Origin: Segatella maculosa DSM 19339 = JCM 15638
GTDB lineage: Bacteria > Bacteroidota > Bacteroidia > Bacteroidales > Bacteroidaceae
Assembly: GCF_000382385.1 (NCBI RefSeq)
Contig: NZ_KB908320.1
Coordinates: 62,001 to 126,000 of the forward strand
Length of the DNA: 64,000 nt
Direction of reading: 5' to 3'
A model generated the notes under the pieces. It was not told the DNA's origin. It worked only from the letters and a program-made list of their open reading frames with translations, and did not search any database. Made by a program: the position numbers and the translations under genes. Of the stretch, positions 38,938 to 48,366 are shown in pieces; positions within the stretch are counted from its first letter, which is position 1; each line of letters opens with the position of its first letter.

Positions 38938-40992
38938 ATGCAAAAAGGAAATATCGGGGTTACGACTGAGAATATCTTCCCTGTCATCAAAAAGTTTCTC
39001 TATTCAGACCACGAAATCTTTCTTCGTGAAATGATAAGTAACGCTGTCGATGCCACACAAAAGCTAAAAACACTGGCAGAAAAGGGTGATTTCAAAGGTG
39101 AACTTGGCGAACTTAAAGTCAACGTGAAACTTGACGAGAAGGCTAAGACCATTACTATCAGTGATAACGGTATCGGAATGACCGAGGAAGAAATTGAGAA
39201 ATATATCAATCAGATTGCTTTTTCGGGCGTCAGTGACTTCTTGGATAAATATAAAGACAACGCAAATGCCATTATCGGGCACTTCGGATTAGGTTTTTAT
39301 TCAAGCTTCATGGTGAGCGATCGGGTGGACATCATCACGCGTTCTTATCATGATGATGCCAAAGCCGTGAAGTGGACGTGTGACGGAACACCCGCTTATG
39401 AAATCAGCGAAGTGGAGAAAGAGTTCCGTGGAAGTGACATCGTGCTCCACATCAGCGAGGATTGCAAGGAATTCCTCAATAAACAGAAGATTGAAGAACT
39501 GCTTAATAAGTACTGTAAGTTCATGGCTGTGCCCATCATCTTCGGCAAAAAGCAAGAGTGGAAGGACGGGAAGATGGTCGATACCGACGAAGATAATGTC
39601 ATCAATCATGTAGAACCGTTGTGGATCAAGGCTCCGTCAACATTGAAAGATGAAGACTATAAGAAGTTCTATCAGGAACTTTATCCGATGCAGGACGAAC
39701 CATTGTTTTGGATTCACCTGAATGTGGATTATCCATTCAACCTCACGGGTATCCTTTATTTCCCACGCATCAAGAACAATATCGATTTACAGCGCAACAA
39801 GATACAGCTCTATTGCAACCAAGTTTTCGTCACCGACCAAGTAGAGGGCATTGTTCCTGAATTCCTGACACTGCTACATGGTGTCATCGACTCGCCCGAT
39901 ATTCCGCTGAACGTGAGTCGCAGCTATTTGCAGAGCGATGCAAACGTGAAGAAGATATCAAGCTACATCACAAAGAAAGTGGCTGACCGTCTGCAAAATA
40001 TCTTCAAGGAAGACCGCAAAGCATACGAGGAGAAGTGGGACAATCTCAAGATATTCATCAACTACGGCATGCTTTCGCAAGACGATTTCTACGACCGTGC
40101 CAAGGATTTTGCCTTGTTCAAGGATGTTGATGGCAAGTATTTCACCTTTGAGGAGTACAAAACCCTCATCAAGGAAGAGCAGACAGACAAGGATGGCACC
40201 TTGATTTATCTCTATGCCAACAACACCGAGGAGCAATATACCTATATCGAAGCGGCCAAGAATAAGGGCTATAATGTGCTATTGCTCGACGGACAGCTTG
40301 ACACACCAATTGTAAGTATGCTTGAACAAAAGTTCGAAAAGTCTCGTTTTACACGTGTTGATGCCGATATTGTAGAGCGACTCATCATGAAAGATGATCA
40401 CAAAGAGAACGAAATAGCCGCCGAAGACCGTGAGAACCTGAGTCAGGTGTTCCGCTCACAAATGCCGAAACTCGATAAAACCGAGTTCAACGTAGAGGTG
40501 CAAGCCTTGGGAGAGAACGGCCAACCGGTTGTTATTACGCAGAATGAATACATGCGTCGTATGAAACAAATGAGTCAGTTCCAGCCCGGAATGAGCTTCT
40601 ATCAGCAGATGCCCGACAGCTATACGATGGTGCTCAACAGCGATCATGCACTTGTAAAGCAGGTGCTTGCCGACTGTAACAGCAACACTGCCGAGACATT
40701 GAAGCCCATTTTGAGCGAACTAAAAGGACTACAAGCTCGTCTTTCGGCTTTGCATCAAAGTCAGGACAAGAAGAAACCGGAGGAATTGACACAGGAAGAG
40801 AAAGACGATTTGCAAAATACGGAAAAGGCTATCAATGAGCAAAAGAGTAAAAAGACCGAAGTGCTTGATGGCTATGCCAAAGGTAATGATATTATTCACC
40901 AATTGATTGACCTTGCACTGTTGCAAAATGGCATGCTGAAAGGACAGGCACTCGATGTCTTCCTCAAACGTTCGATAGACATGATAAAATAA
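38938..40992 (+). CDS. htpG: Hsp90-family chaperone HtpG
   Basis: The 684-residue protein has the GHKL ATPase motifs (MISNAVDA, ISDNGIGM, GHFGLGFYSSFMV), then the middle and C-terminal dimerisation domains. It is longer than E. coli HtpG (624), with extra charged sequence near residues 600-640 (KKPEELTQEEKDD). HtpG assists folding with DnaK. The close upstream context is a 22-bp repeat array; no consensus promoter or CIRCE element is visible. Confidence 0.96.
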   Translation: MQKGNIGVTTENIFPVIKKFLYSDHEIFLREMISNAVDATQKLKTLAEKGDFKGELGELKVNVKLDEKAKTITISDNGIGMTEEEIEKYINQIAFSGVSDFLDKYKDNANAIIGHFGLGFYSSFMVSDRVDIITRSYHDDAKAVKWTCDGTPAYEISEVEKEFRGSDIVLHISEDCKEFLNKQKIEELLNKYCKFMAVPIIFGKKQEWKDGKMVDTDEDNVINHVEPLWIKAPSTLKDEDYKKFYQELYPMQDEPLFWIHLNVDYPFNLTGILYFPRIKNNIDLQRNKIQLYCNQVFVTDQVEGIVPEFLTLLHGVIDSPDIPLNVSRSYLQSDANVKKISSYITKKVADRLQNIFKEDRKAYEEKWDNLKIFINYGMLSQDDFYDRAKDFALFKDVDGKYFTFEEYKTLIKEEQTDKDGTLIYLYANNTEEQYTYIEAAKNKGYNVLLLDGQLDTPIVSMLEQKFEKSRFTRVDADIVERLIMKDDHKENEIAAEDRENLSQVFRSQMPKLDKTEFNVEVQALGENGQPVVITQNEYMRRMKQMSQFQPGMSFYQQMPDSYTMVLNSDHALVKQVLADCNSNTAETLKPILSELKGLQARLSALHQSQDKKKPEELTQEEKDDLQNTEKAINEQKSKKTEVLDGYAKGNDIIHQLIDLALLQNGMLKGQALDVFLKRSIDMIK

Positions 40993-41047
40993 ATAGGGAA
41001 ACAACACTTAGGGACACTTTGTCCTATGGAAATGAATAAGCGAAAGG

Positions 41048-41090
41048 CCTGTTGTATTTTTCTTTAAAAGAAGAATGCAGCAGGTTTTTT
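41048..41090 (+). terminator. Rho-independent terminator after htpG
   Basis: CCTGTTGTATT (41048-41058) pairs with AATGCAGCAGG (41074-41084) using two G-U pairs, followed by six T. Confidence 0.85.
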
Positions 41091-41197
41091 GTTACGTGTA
41101 ATTCCCTTTATGTATTGCTTGCATATTTCAATAAAAACGCTTAATATTGCAGATAAAACCATATAAAAAGGGAGACAGAAACGATTAAAATAATGTG

Positions 41198-41962
41198 ATG
41201 AAAAAGAGATTATACTGCTTATGCTCCATGTTAATCGGTATCGCTGTAGCTTGTCATTCCCAACGGATAGAGGTATCAAGGCAGACCATAAAGGGGGATT
41301 TTGACAACGACAAACGGGAAGATTGGCTCACGGTGGTCTGTAAAACACACTATGAAAAAGGTGAGGAAGTCCCGAAAACATGGTATTTCTGGGAGATAAC
41401 TGTTGAGGGGAAGCTTGTTCTTGGAAGCAGAAAGACATTGCATTTCACAGACTCAGAGTCGTTGGATGCGGTCATTGGTGGAGAATTGAGTTATTTTTCT
41501 CCTCATCCCGGGATTATTGTCAGGGCATTTCGTGAGCCACATGGCAGTACAGTTACCATAACTTATGACTATTACCTCTACAATATCGCATTGCATGATT
41601 GGTATAGATATAAGATTGCAACCTATGATCAGGCCACATGGGAAGAGGCTTCCGTAGCGTTTGAATATTGCAATAAGGCACAGAAACCTTTGGTTGGTTC
41701 AAAATCAAGACGGCATTCTACGGCTCTGCCTGACCCGATGCTACCAAAAAGTCCTTTAAAGCATCTTCGACAACTGAATGAAAGAAAATGGTATCCTAAG
41801 TATTATTATGATTTCGTTTCGTGCATAGAAGTACTCAATCATCTGGATAAGAAGATTGGTCGGAAAGCAATAGAGAAACTTGTGAAGCATTTGAAACCTC
41901 ACAATTCAACGTGGGCACATTATATTGTTTCCACTTATTTGAACAGGAATATCAGATATTAA
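41198..41962 (+). CDS. Putative lipoprotein of unknown function
   Basis: I do not recognise the family. The N-terminus (KKRLYCLCSMLIGIAVAC) is a signal peptide ending in a lipobox, so the mature protein probably starts at the Cys before HSQ. GDFDNDKREDW near residue 33 resembles the Asp-rich calcium loops of VCBS/FG-GAP repeats. The rest is beta-rich to ~160, then basic and helical. ATG 41198 is used; a GTG three bases upstream is also open. It stands between htpG and the tRNAs. Confidence 0.7.
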   Translation: MKKRLYCLCSMLIGIAVACHSQRIEVSRQTIKGDFDNDKREDWLTVVCKTHYEKGEEVPKTWYFWEITVEGKLVLGSRKTLHFTDSESLDAVIGGELSYFSPHPGIIVRAFREPHGSTVTITYDYYLYNIALHDWYRYKIATYDQATWEEASVAFEYCNKAQKPLVGSKSRRHSTALPDPMLPKSPLKHLRQLNERKWYPKYYYDFVSCIEVLNHLDKKIGRKAIEKLVKHLKPHNSTWAHYIVSTYLNRNIRY

Positions 41963-42055
41963 AGCGAAAGGTAGGCCATGATAATGATAACGCTTAATTA
42001 AAGTTAACGGACAAAATAACTCTTACCGCCTTACTTCCTTTTCAAAAAAAAACAT

Positions 42056-42063
42056 TATCTTTG
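42056..42063 (+). promoter_or_regulatory. -7 element for the tRNA-Arg pair
   Basis: TATCTTTG lies 20 bases before the first tRNA. No clear -33 box. Confidence 0.55.
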
Positions 42064-42083
42064 CAGTCGCAATTAAGGAATGA

Positions 42084-42157
42084 GGCTCCGTAGCTCAACT
42101 GAATAGAGCATCTGACTACGGATCAGAAGGTTCCGGGTTTGAATCCCAGCGGAGTCA
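42084..42157 (+). tRNA. tRNA-Arg(ACG), copy 1
   Basis: A 74-base cloverleaf: acceptor GGCTCCG with CGGAGTC (one G-U), D stem GCTC/GAGC, anticodon stem TCTGA/TCAGA with loop CTACGGA giving anticodon ACG, and a T arm with one C-A mismatch. The D loop has GA where GG is normal (A19) and the T loop has TTTGAAT where TTCGAAT is normal (U56). CCA is not encoded. Confidence 0.93.
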
Positions 42158-42185
42158 CATTTATGTTGCAGACCTATTATAAGGA

Positions 42186-42259
42186 GGCTTCGTAGCTCAA
42201 CTGAATAGAGCATCTGACTACGGATCAGAAGGTTCCGGGTTTGAATCCCAGCGAAGTCA
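42186..42259 (+). tRNA. tRNA-Arg(ACG), copy 2
   Basis: Identical to copy 1 apart from one compensated acceptor pair: GGCTTCG pairs with CGAAGTC (C-G in copy 1 became T-A). It shares the A19/U56 loops and the T-stem mismatch. A 28-base spacer separates the copies. Confidence 0.93.
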
Positions 42260-42267
42260 CAGACTGA

Positions 42268-42310
42268 GAGACTATATCATAAATCTTTTATGTTATAGTC
42301 TCTTTTCCTT
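42268..42310 (+). terminator. Terminator after the tRNA-Arg pair
   Basis: GAGACTATA with TATAGTCTC, extended inwards by CATAAA/TTTATG, makes a stem of about 15 bp (42268-42302) followed by TTTTCC. Confidence 0.9.
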
Positions 42311-42584
42311 TCATACATTTTGTTGTGTGTGGTGCTACTAAGTGGTTCCTCGTGCGTGCGTCCGTAACCTGTCCCCGACAAAAAAGACGTCAGTTCGGAA
42401 TGAGGATACTTAGGCAGCAAGTCTTGAAGAGGTAGCAGACTATAGGCAGGGGTTCCGCTACGCTCCACCGCCTGCCTATGGTTTGTCACCCCCAGGAGGC
42501 TTTTGGGTGAGAGACTCTTATCGTGGGGCCTGAAAAGGCCATGCACAGCAAAGATTTTGAGGCTATTGAGGAGGCTGTCATGGA
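42311..42584. other. Unassigned structured region between the tRNAs and pyrF
   Basis: No gene is supported. Three hairpins stand out: ATAGGCAGG (42442-42450) with CCTGCCTAT (42471-42479); TCACCC (42486-42491) with GGGTGA (42505-42510); and GGCCT-GAAA-AGGCC (42527-42540), a GNRA tetraloop. The GC content is higher than the flanks. It could be a structured RNA or the remnant of an element inserted beside a tRNA. Confidence 0.5.
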
Positions 42585-43403
42585 CTAACGTAATAGTTCT
42601 ATGGCCATTTCTTGTTGTAACGCTTTGGCACTTTCTGCTGCTTTTTCTGCAAAATCATATCCTTGGCTGGCATAGATGATTCCGCGCGAGGAATTGACTA
42701 AGAGCCCACAGTCTTGCGTCATGCCATATTTACAGACTTCTTGCAGGCTACCGCCTTGAGCGCCGACGCCGGGAACTAGCAGGAAATGTTCGGGGACAAT
42801 CTTGCGAACGGCTTGAAACATCTTGCCTTGCGTGGCGCCGACAACATACATCATGTTCTCCTTGTTGCCCCATTCCAGACTTCTCAAGAGTACATGCTCA
42901 AACAACTGTCGGCCGTTCTCGGCTGTTGTCAGTTGGAAATCATGACTTCCTTTATTGCTGGTCAGTGCCAACAGTACGCCCCATTTCCCGTCGTATTCCA
43001 AGAATGGTTTGACGCTGTCTTCGCCCATGTAGGGTGCAACGGTCAATGCATCAAGGTCGTATTCCTGAAAGAATGTCCTGGCATACATGCGGCTCGTATT
43101 ACCAATGTCGCCGCGCTTGGCATCGGCTATGATGAAATGATGCGGATAGGTTGTCTTCAGATAGTCGACGGTTTTCTCGAAGGCTGCCATTCCTTTTAGA
43201 CCATAGCATTCATAAAAGGCCAAATTGGGTTTATATGCGACGCAATAGGGGGCTGTTGCGTCTATAATGGCCTTATTAAAAGCAAATATTGGGTCGTCGG
43301 CTTTCAAAAGATGTTGAGGTATCTTGATTAAATCAACATCTAATCCTACGCAGAGAAATGTTTTTTTATCGAATATCTGTTTGACAAGTTGCTTTCTGTT
43401 CAT
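42585..43403 (-). CDS. pyrF: Orotidine 5'-phosphate decarboxylase (type 2)
   Basis: PyrF makes UMP from OMP. The 272-residue protein is of the longer type 2 group, with the catalytic motif [14 protein letters not shown] (K96) and [12 protein letters not shown]. Its start codon overlaps the stop of a 48-codon gene (TAATG), implying translational coupling. It is last in the phoH-to-pyrF operon. Confidence 0.95.
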   Translation of the reverse strand: MNRKQLVKQIFDKKTFLCVGLDVDLIKIPQHLLKADDPIFAFNKAIIDATAPYCVAYKPNLAFYECYGLKGMAAFEKTVDYLKTTYPHHFIIADAKRGDIGNTSRMYARTFFQEYDLDALTVAPYMGEDSVKPFLEYDGKWGVLLALTSNKGSHDFQLTTAENGRQLFEHVLLRSLEWGNKENMMYVVGATQGKMFQAVRKIVPEHFLLVPGVGAQGGSLQEVCKYGMTQDCGLLVNSSRGIIYASQGYDFAEKAAESAKALQQEMAIELLR

Positions 43404-43549
43404 TACTTCTTTATTTCGGTTTTTGGCAATTCTTTTCTGGATTCGTCTTTACGTTGCGTCGAAGTCATCAGTTTCATGAAGTCATCAGCTTGAACAGTCC
43501 GTTCTTGCTGTTCTTTATCCTCATTTTTCTTTGTATATCTTATTCCCAT
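43403..43549 (-). CDS. Small charged protein (48 aa) coupled to pyrF
   Basis: Reading from the ATG at 43549, the frame gives 48 residues beginning [18 protein letters not shown] and containing [12 protein letters not shown]; it is Lys/Glu/Asp/Gln-rich and probably helical. It sits 15 bases after prfA and its TAA overlaps the pyrF ATG by one base. Tight packing inside an operon supports a real gene. I do not recognise the family. Confidence 0.65.
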   Translation of the reverse strand: MGIRYTKKNEDKEQQERTVQADDFMKLMTSTQRKDESRKELPKTEIKK

Positions 43550-43564
43550 GACAAAATATTGTTT

Positions 43565-44677
43565 TTAGAACTCGTTTTCCTTAAGTTTCTCTGCATTCTC
43601 AGCCACTGTCAAAGCATTAATCATATCTTGTATGTTTCCTCCTAAAAAGCCTTGTAAATCATGTGTGGTGAAACCGATGCGATGGTCGGTTACACGGCCT
43701 TGCGGAAAGTTGTAGGTCCGTATCTTTGCTGAGCGGTCTCCTGTTGACACCAAACTTTTCCTTCTGTTCGCGATATCATCAACATATTTTTGATGCTCTC
43801 GGTCATGGATAAATGTATAGAGTCGGCTTAAGGCTCGTTCCTTGTTTTTAGGTTGGTCACGTGTCTCCGTACATTCAATCAGAATTTCTTCAACTTCACC
43901 GGTATTGGGATTCTTCCATGGATAGCGCAAACGCACGCCGGATTCTACCTTGTTGACATTCTGACCACCGGCACCGCTCGAACGGAATGTGTCCCATTTG
44001 ATGTCGCCTTCGTTGATATTGACTTCAAATTTATCGGCTTCGGGAAGCACGGCAACGGTCGCTGCACTTGTTTGCATACGTCCGTTTGATTCTGTTGCGG
44101 GAACACGTTGAACACGGTGAACCCCGCTTTCATATTTCATCGTCCCATACACGTCGGTTCCACTAATGGCGAAATCAATCTCTTTATATCCGCCCACGGC
44201 TCCTTCGGAGACATCGGTGATGCTTAATGTCCAACCTTTTATGTCACAATATCGTTTATACATGTTGAACAAATCTCCGGCAAACAGGGCTGCTTCGTCA
44301 CCGCCTGTGCCTGCACGTATCTCCATCTGGACATTCTTTGCATCTTCTGGGTCTTTAGGAACTAAGAGAAGTTTGATTTCCTCTTCCAATTGTGGCTGGA
44401 GAACTTCGTTTGTTTGCAACTCCTCACGTGCCATTTCTTTTATGTCTGTATCGTTTTCGTTAGCAAGCATGTTCTTTGCCTCACGAATCGAATCCAAACA
44501 AGAAATATATCGTTTGCGGGCACTCATGATATCACCTAAATCCTTCCATTCTTTTGTGAGTTTTACATAACGCTTTTGGTCTGCAATAACATCAGGATCA
44601 GTGATTAGCGTACTTATTTCTTCAAAACGGCTCTCTAGTCCGTCTAACTTTTCAAGTATGCTGTTCTTTTCTGGCAT
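43565..44677 (-). CDS. prfA: Peptide chain release factor 1
   Basis: RF1 reads UAA and UAG stops. The 370-residue protein has the anticodon-like PAT tripeptide (193-195 in HRVQRVPATES) and the GGQ motif (237-239 in SSGAGGQNVNK), which triggers peptidyl-tRNA hydrolysis. The methylation site Gln is part of GGQ; the PrmC gene is not in the window. It is embedded in a nucleotide-biosynthesis operon between purM and the 48-codon gene. Confidence 0.97.
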   Translation of the reverse strand: MPEKNSILEKLDGLESRFEEISTLITDPDVIADQKRYVKLTKEWKDLGDIMSARKRYISCLDSIREAKNMLANENDTDIKEMAREELQTNEVLQPQLEEEIKLLLVPKDPEDAKNVQMEIRAGTGGDEAALFAGDLFNMYKRYCDIKGWTLSITDVSEGAVGGYKEIDFAISGTDVYGTMKYESGVHRVQRVPATESNGRMQTSAATVAVLPEADKFEVNINEGDIKWDTFRSSGAGGQNVNKVESGVRLRYPWKNPNTGEVEEILIECTETRDQPKNKERALSRLYTFIHDREHQKYVDDIANRRKSLVSTGDRSAKIRTYNFPQGRVTDHRIGFTTHDLQGFLGGNIQDMINALTVAENAEKLKENEF

Positions 44678-44721
44678 ATTTTCTTATTTTGTTCATACTG
44701 TCATATTGCACAATACGAAAA

Positions 44722-45885
44722 TTAATATTCGAATGTTCCGAATTCCGATTGAATGGTTAGACTTCGTTTTCCTTCATCAATATGTCCGATAATCTGTGCG
44801 CCGATATTGAAGCTTTGGCTGATAGCTATCACTTTTTCGGCTATCTCAGGACTAACAAAGATTTCCATTCGGTGTCCCATATTGAAAACCTGATACATTT
44901 CCTTCCATTCTGTTCCGGAACATTCTTGTATGGCTTTAAACAAGGGTGGAACCGAGAACATGTTGTCTTTAACAACTCTACAATTGTCACTGACAAAGTG
45001 TAGAACTTTTGTCTGAGCCCCACCGGTGCAGTGAACCATACCATGAATTTCAGGACGTAAAGTCTCCAAGATCTTTTTAATGACAGGTGCATAAGTTCGG
45101 GTAGGGGAGAGGACCAGCTTTCCGGCATCAATCGGACAGTCTTTTATAGTATCATTCAGTTTGTATTTACCACTATATACCAATTCTTCGGGTACACGAT
45201 GATCGTAACTCTCTGGATATTTCTTTGCTAAGTACTTTGCGAAAATATCGTGTCTGGCACTTGTCAGTCCGTTACTTCCCATTCCTCCATTATACTGTTT
45301 TTCGTACGTGGCTTGCCCTGTGGAGCTAAGACCGACTATTACATCACCAGGACGAATGTTGGCATTATCAATGACTTCATCTCGCTTCATGCGACAGGTA
45401 ACCGTTGAATCGACAATAATTGTTCTGATAAGATCGCCAACATCAGCAGTCTCACCACCGGTCGAGTAAATACCTATGCCCATATCTCGCATTTCAGAGA
45501 GGAGAGTATCCGTACCATTTATAATAGCAGATATAACCTCACCTGGAATTAGCAGTTTATTTCTTCCAATAGTACTTGATACAAGAATGTTATCCACAGC
45601 CCCAACACATAGCAAATCATCTGTATTCATCACAATTGCATCCTGTGCGATACCTTTCCAAACACTTATGTCTCCGGTTTCTTTCCAATACATATAGGCC
45701 AAAGACGATTTTGTGCCAGATCCATCAGCATGCATAATATTACAATAGGTAGGGTCATTGCCTAATATATCCGGAATGATTTTGCAAAAGGCTTGTGGGA
45801 ATATACCTTTGTCGATCTTTTTTATTGCATTGTGAACATCCTCTTTTGCGGCACTGACACCCCGCATCATATATCTATTATCCAT
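44722..45885 (-). CDS. purM: Phosphoribosylformylglycinamidine cyclo-ligase (AIR synthetase)
   Basis: PurM closes the imidazole ring in purine synthesis. ATG 45885 (MDNRYMMRGVSAAKEDV) is preferred: it lies one base after the aroE stop and leaves 387 residues, while upstream frame inside aroE gives an unlikely extension. Motifs HADGSGTKSSLAY, GIGIYSTGGETADVGDL and PGDVIVGLSSTG fit the PurM ATP-grasp-like fold. Confidence 0.93.
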   Translation of the reverse strand: MDNRYMMRGVSAAKEDVHNAIKKIDKGIFPQAFCKIIPDILGNDPTYCNIMHADGSGTKSSLAYMYWKETGDISVWKGIAQDAIVMNTDDLLCVGAVDNILVSSTIGRNKLLIPGEVISAIINGTDTLLSEMRDMGIGIYSTGGETADVGDLIRTIIVDSTVTCRMKRDEVIDNANIRPGDVIVGLSSTGQATYEKQYNGGMGSNGLTSARHDIFAKYLAKKYPESYDHRVPEELVYSGKYKLNDTIKDCPIDAGKLVLSPTRTYAPVIKKILETLRPEIHGMVHCTGGAQTKVLHFVSDNCRVVKDNMFSVPPLFKAIQECSGTEWKEMYQVFNMGHRMEIFVSPEIAEKVIAISQSFNIGAQIIGHIDEGKRSLTIQSEFGTFEY

Positions 45886-45886
45886 A

Positions 45887-46636
45887 TTATTTGTTTTTTT
45901 CATTCCAAAAACTCCAACTTTCAAAAGCTTGGAGCAATAACATCTCTAATCCATTCTTGACAGTTGCACCATATTTTGCTCCTTTTTGCATGAATAAGGT
46001 CTCGTCTGGATTATAGATTAAATCGTAAAGTAGGGTATGATTATCCATGGCCTCATAGGGTAAATCAGGACACTCATCAGCTTTCGGATACATACCGCAT
46101 GGCGTACAGTTCACGATCACCTTATACTCTTGGATGATTTGTGGAGTAACAGAAGAATATTGTATTGTACCCGGACGTTCATACCTACTGACTAACAATG
46201 TCTCAACTCCAAGAGAATTCAAACCATATTTAATAGCTTTAGAAGCTCCTCCTGTTCCTAAAATCAAAGCTTTCTTATGTCCCCTTTCTAAAAGAGGTTC
46301 AATGCTTTTAGTAAAACCGATTACATCGCTATTATAACCTTTTAATATAGTTTTCTTCCCTTTATGGCTTACCTTTATGACATTAACTGCTCCTATATTT
46401 TTAGCTTCCGGGCTTATTTCATCCAAGAAGCTTATTATTTTTTCCTTATATGGAATTGTAACATTCAATCCTTTAAGATTCGGATTTTGTACCATAACCT
46501 CCTGAAGGCAATCGATATTGGGTATTTCAAAGTTACAATATTGTGCATCTATTCCTTCATTTTGGAACTTTTCATTAAAAAATCCTATAGAGAAAGAATG
46601 TCCAAGAGGATATCCTATGAGGCCGTATTTATCCAT
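45887..46636 (-). CDS. aroE: Shikimate dehydrogenase
   Basis: AroE reduces 3-dehydroshikimate with NADPH in aromatic amino-acid synthesis. The 249-residue protein is slightly short. It has GLIGYPLGHSFS (shikimate-binding serines), NVTIPYKEKI with the catalytic lysine, GAVNVI, and the NADP fingerprint LILGTGGASKAI. Neighbours are ubiE and purM in the same operon. Confidence 0.95.
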   Translation of the reverse strand: MDKYGLIGYPLGHSFSIGFFNEKFQNEGIDAQYCNFEIPNIDCLQEVMVQNPNLKGLNVTIPYKEKIISFLDEISPEAKNIGAVNVIKVSHKGKKTILKGYNSDVIGFTKSIEPLLERGHKKALILGTGGASKAIKYGLNSLGVETLLVSRYERPGTIQYSSVTPQIIQEYKVIVNCTPCGMYPKADECPDLPYEAMDNHTLLYDLIYNPDETLFMQKGAKYGATVKNGLEMLLLQAFESWSFWNEKNK

Positions 46637-46663
46637 AACTTAATTTGATGTGAAGATTATTTT

Positions 46664-47398
46664 CTACTTGGTTGCAAAATACATTGTACATATACCCGAT
46701 GTCAATCTTGTAAATTTGGGTTCCTTAAAACCAATATTCCTTAGAATTTTCACCATTCTTTCTCCTTGTGGAAATGCTTCAATCGTATTTATCAAGTAAT
46801 GATATGCATTTGTATCTTTCGAAATCATTCTTCCGTATATGGGAAGAATAGTATGAGAATATATTTTAAATAATTGCTTCATCGGAAAACAAATAGGAGT
46901 GGTAAGTTCTACAATAATTAAATGCCCTCCTTGCCTTAAGACACGACACATTTCACTTAGCCCTCTATCAAGATCTTGAAAGTTACGAATTCCAAAAGCA
47001 GCGGTGACAGCATCAAAAGAATCATCTTCAAAAGACAGATTGGTACAATCTTCTTTTTTGAAAAAGACTATATCCTGAAGCCCCTTGGCCTCGACTTTCT
47101 GTCGACCTATTGTCATCATTCCGTCACTGATATCCACACCTATCATTTGTTTTGGGGATAGCATTTCTGCAGACAGAATTGCGAAATCCCCAGTCCCCGT
47201 AGCAATATCTAAAATCGACTGAGGATTAAATGGTAGAAGTTGAGAAATAGCTTTCTTTCTCCAGCTTTTATCTATGTCCCAAGAGAGTCGATGATTTAGA
47301 ATATCATAGGTTGGAGCTATGTTATTAAACATTTGTTCAACCAATTTTCCTTTTTCGCCATCTTTACCGTAGGGGTTAATCAGTTCTTGTTTATACAT
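46664..47398 (-). CDS. ubiE: Demethylmenaquinone methyltransferase (UbiE/MenG)
   Basis: This SAM-dependent C-methyltransferase completes menaquinone. The 244-residue protein has the family N-terminus ([27 protein letters not shown], in two parts), SAM motif [13 protein letters not shown], and [20 protein letters not shown]. In Bacteroidetes the product is menaquinone rather than ubiquinone. Gap to purC is 9 bases. Confidence 0.95.
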   Translation of the reverse strand: MYKQELINPYGKDGEKGKLVEQMFNNIAPTYDILNHRLSWDIDKSWRKKAISQLLPFNPQSILDIATGTGDFAILSAEMLSPKQMIGVDISDGMMTIGRQKVEAKGLQDIVFFKKEDCTNLSFEDDSFDAVTAAFGIRNFQDLDRGLSEMCRVLRQGGHLIIVELTTPICFPMKQLFKIYSHTILPIYGRMISKDTNAYHYLINTIEAFPQGERMVKILRNIGFKEPKFTRLTSGICTMYFATK

Positions 47399-47407
47399 AG
47401 ATAGAAT

Positions 47408-48358
47408 TCATCTAATTGTTCTTAAATATTCAGTGACATTCTTTTCTATCCGTGTAGCAATATCCCCACTTTCCATTTCCCTATCAAATTTTTCACCTGT
47501 TATATGCTCATACAGTTCAATATATCTTTCACTAACGCTATCTGCATATTGGTCTGTAATTTCAGGCATTGTTTGGCCGGGCTCATTCATAAACTCATGC
47601 TCTATAAGCCATTGTCGTACGAATTCTTTAGACAGTTGTTTTTGAGGCTCTCCGGCTGCTAATCTCTTCTCATAGCCATCTGCATAGAAGTAACGGCTTG
47701 AATCGGGAGTGTGTATTTCATCTATTAAATAGACTTTACCTTCTCTTTTTCCAAATTCATATTTTGTATCAACCAAAATCAATCCTTTTTTAGCAGCAAT
47801 ATCCTGACCACGTTTAAAGAGCTTTTTTGTATAGGTTTCCATGACAGCATAATCTTCTTTGGAAACTATGCCTTGAGAAATAATTTCTTCTTTAGAAATA
47901 TTTACATCATGTCCTTCGTCAGCTTTGGTTGTAGGGGTGATAATTGGCTCAGGAAATCTTTCATTTTCACGCATTCCTTCTGGAAGTCTTACACCACATA
48001 ATTCACGGCAACCTTCTTTATAAGCACGCCATGCACTTCCTGTAAGGATAGATCTTATTATCATCTCCACACGGAATCCCACACACTTAAGCCCGATCGT
48101 AACCATGGGGTCGGGAACTGCGATTTTCCAATTTGGGCAGATATCATTCGTGGAATCCAAAAATTTAGCAGCAATTTGATTTAAAACTTGACCTTTGAAC
48201 GGAATACCTTTTGGCAGTACCACATCAAAAGCCGAGATTCTATCAGTTGCAACCATCACTATTAAATCATCATTAATGTCATAGACATCACGAACTTTCC
48301 CGTGATACACACTCTTTTGTCCATCAAAATGGAAATCGGTCTTAGTTAAAGCATTCAT
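47408..48358 (-). CDS. purC: SAICAR synthetase
   Basis: PurC ligates aspartate to CAIR in purine synthesis. The 316-residue protein is the longer Bacteroidetes/eukaryote-like type. It shows [47 protein letters not shown] (in part), [11 protein letters not shown] and [13 protein letters not shown]. It follows phoH with an 8-base gap. Confidence 0.96.
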   Translation of the reverse strand: MNALTKTDFHFDGQKSVYHGKVRDVYDINDDLIVMVATDRISAFDVVLPKGIPFKGQVLNQIAAKFLDSTNDICPNWKIAVPDPMVTIGLKCVGFRVEMIIRSILTGSAWRAYKEGCRELCGVRLPEGMRENERFPEPIITPTTKADEGHDVNISKEEIISQGIVSKEDYAVMETYTKKLFKRGQDIAAKKGLILVDTKYEFGKREGKVYLIDEIHTPDSSRYFYADGYEKRLAAGEPQKQLSKEFVRQWLIEHEFMNEPGQTMPEITDQYADSVSERYIELYEHITGEKFDREMESGDIATRIEKNVTEYLRTIR

Positions 48359-48366
48359 TTCTACTA

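Noticed and set aside
42277..42546. 89-codon minus-strand frame beside the tRNAs
   Set aside because: It overlaps the tRNA terminator and several hairpins and shows no domain; the structured DNA explains it better.
45886..45924. Upstream ATG for purM
   Set aside because: It lies inside the aroE coding region; the ATG one base after the aroE stop gives a normal PurM N-terminus.
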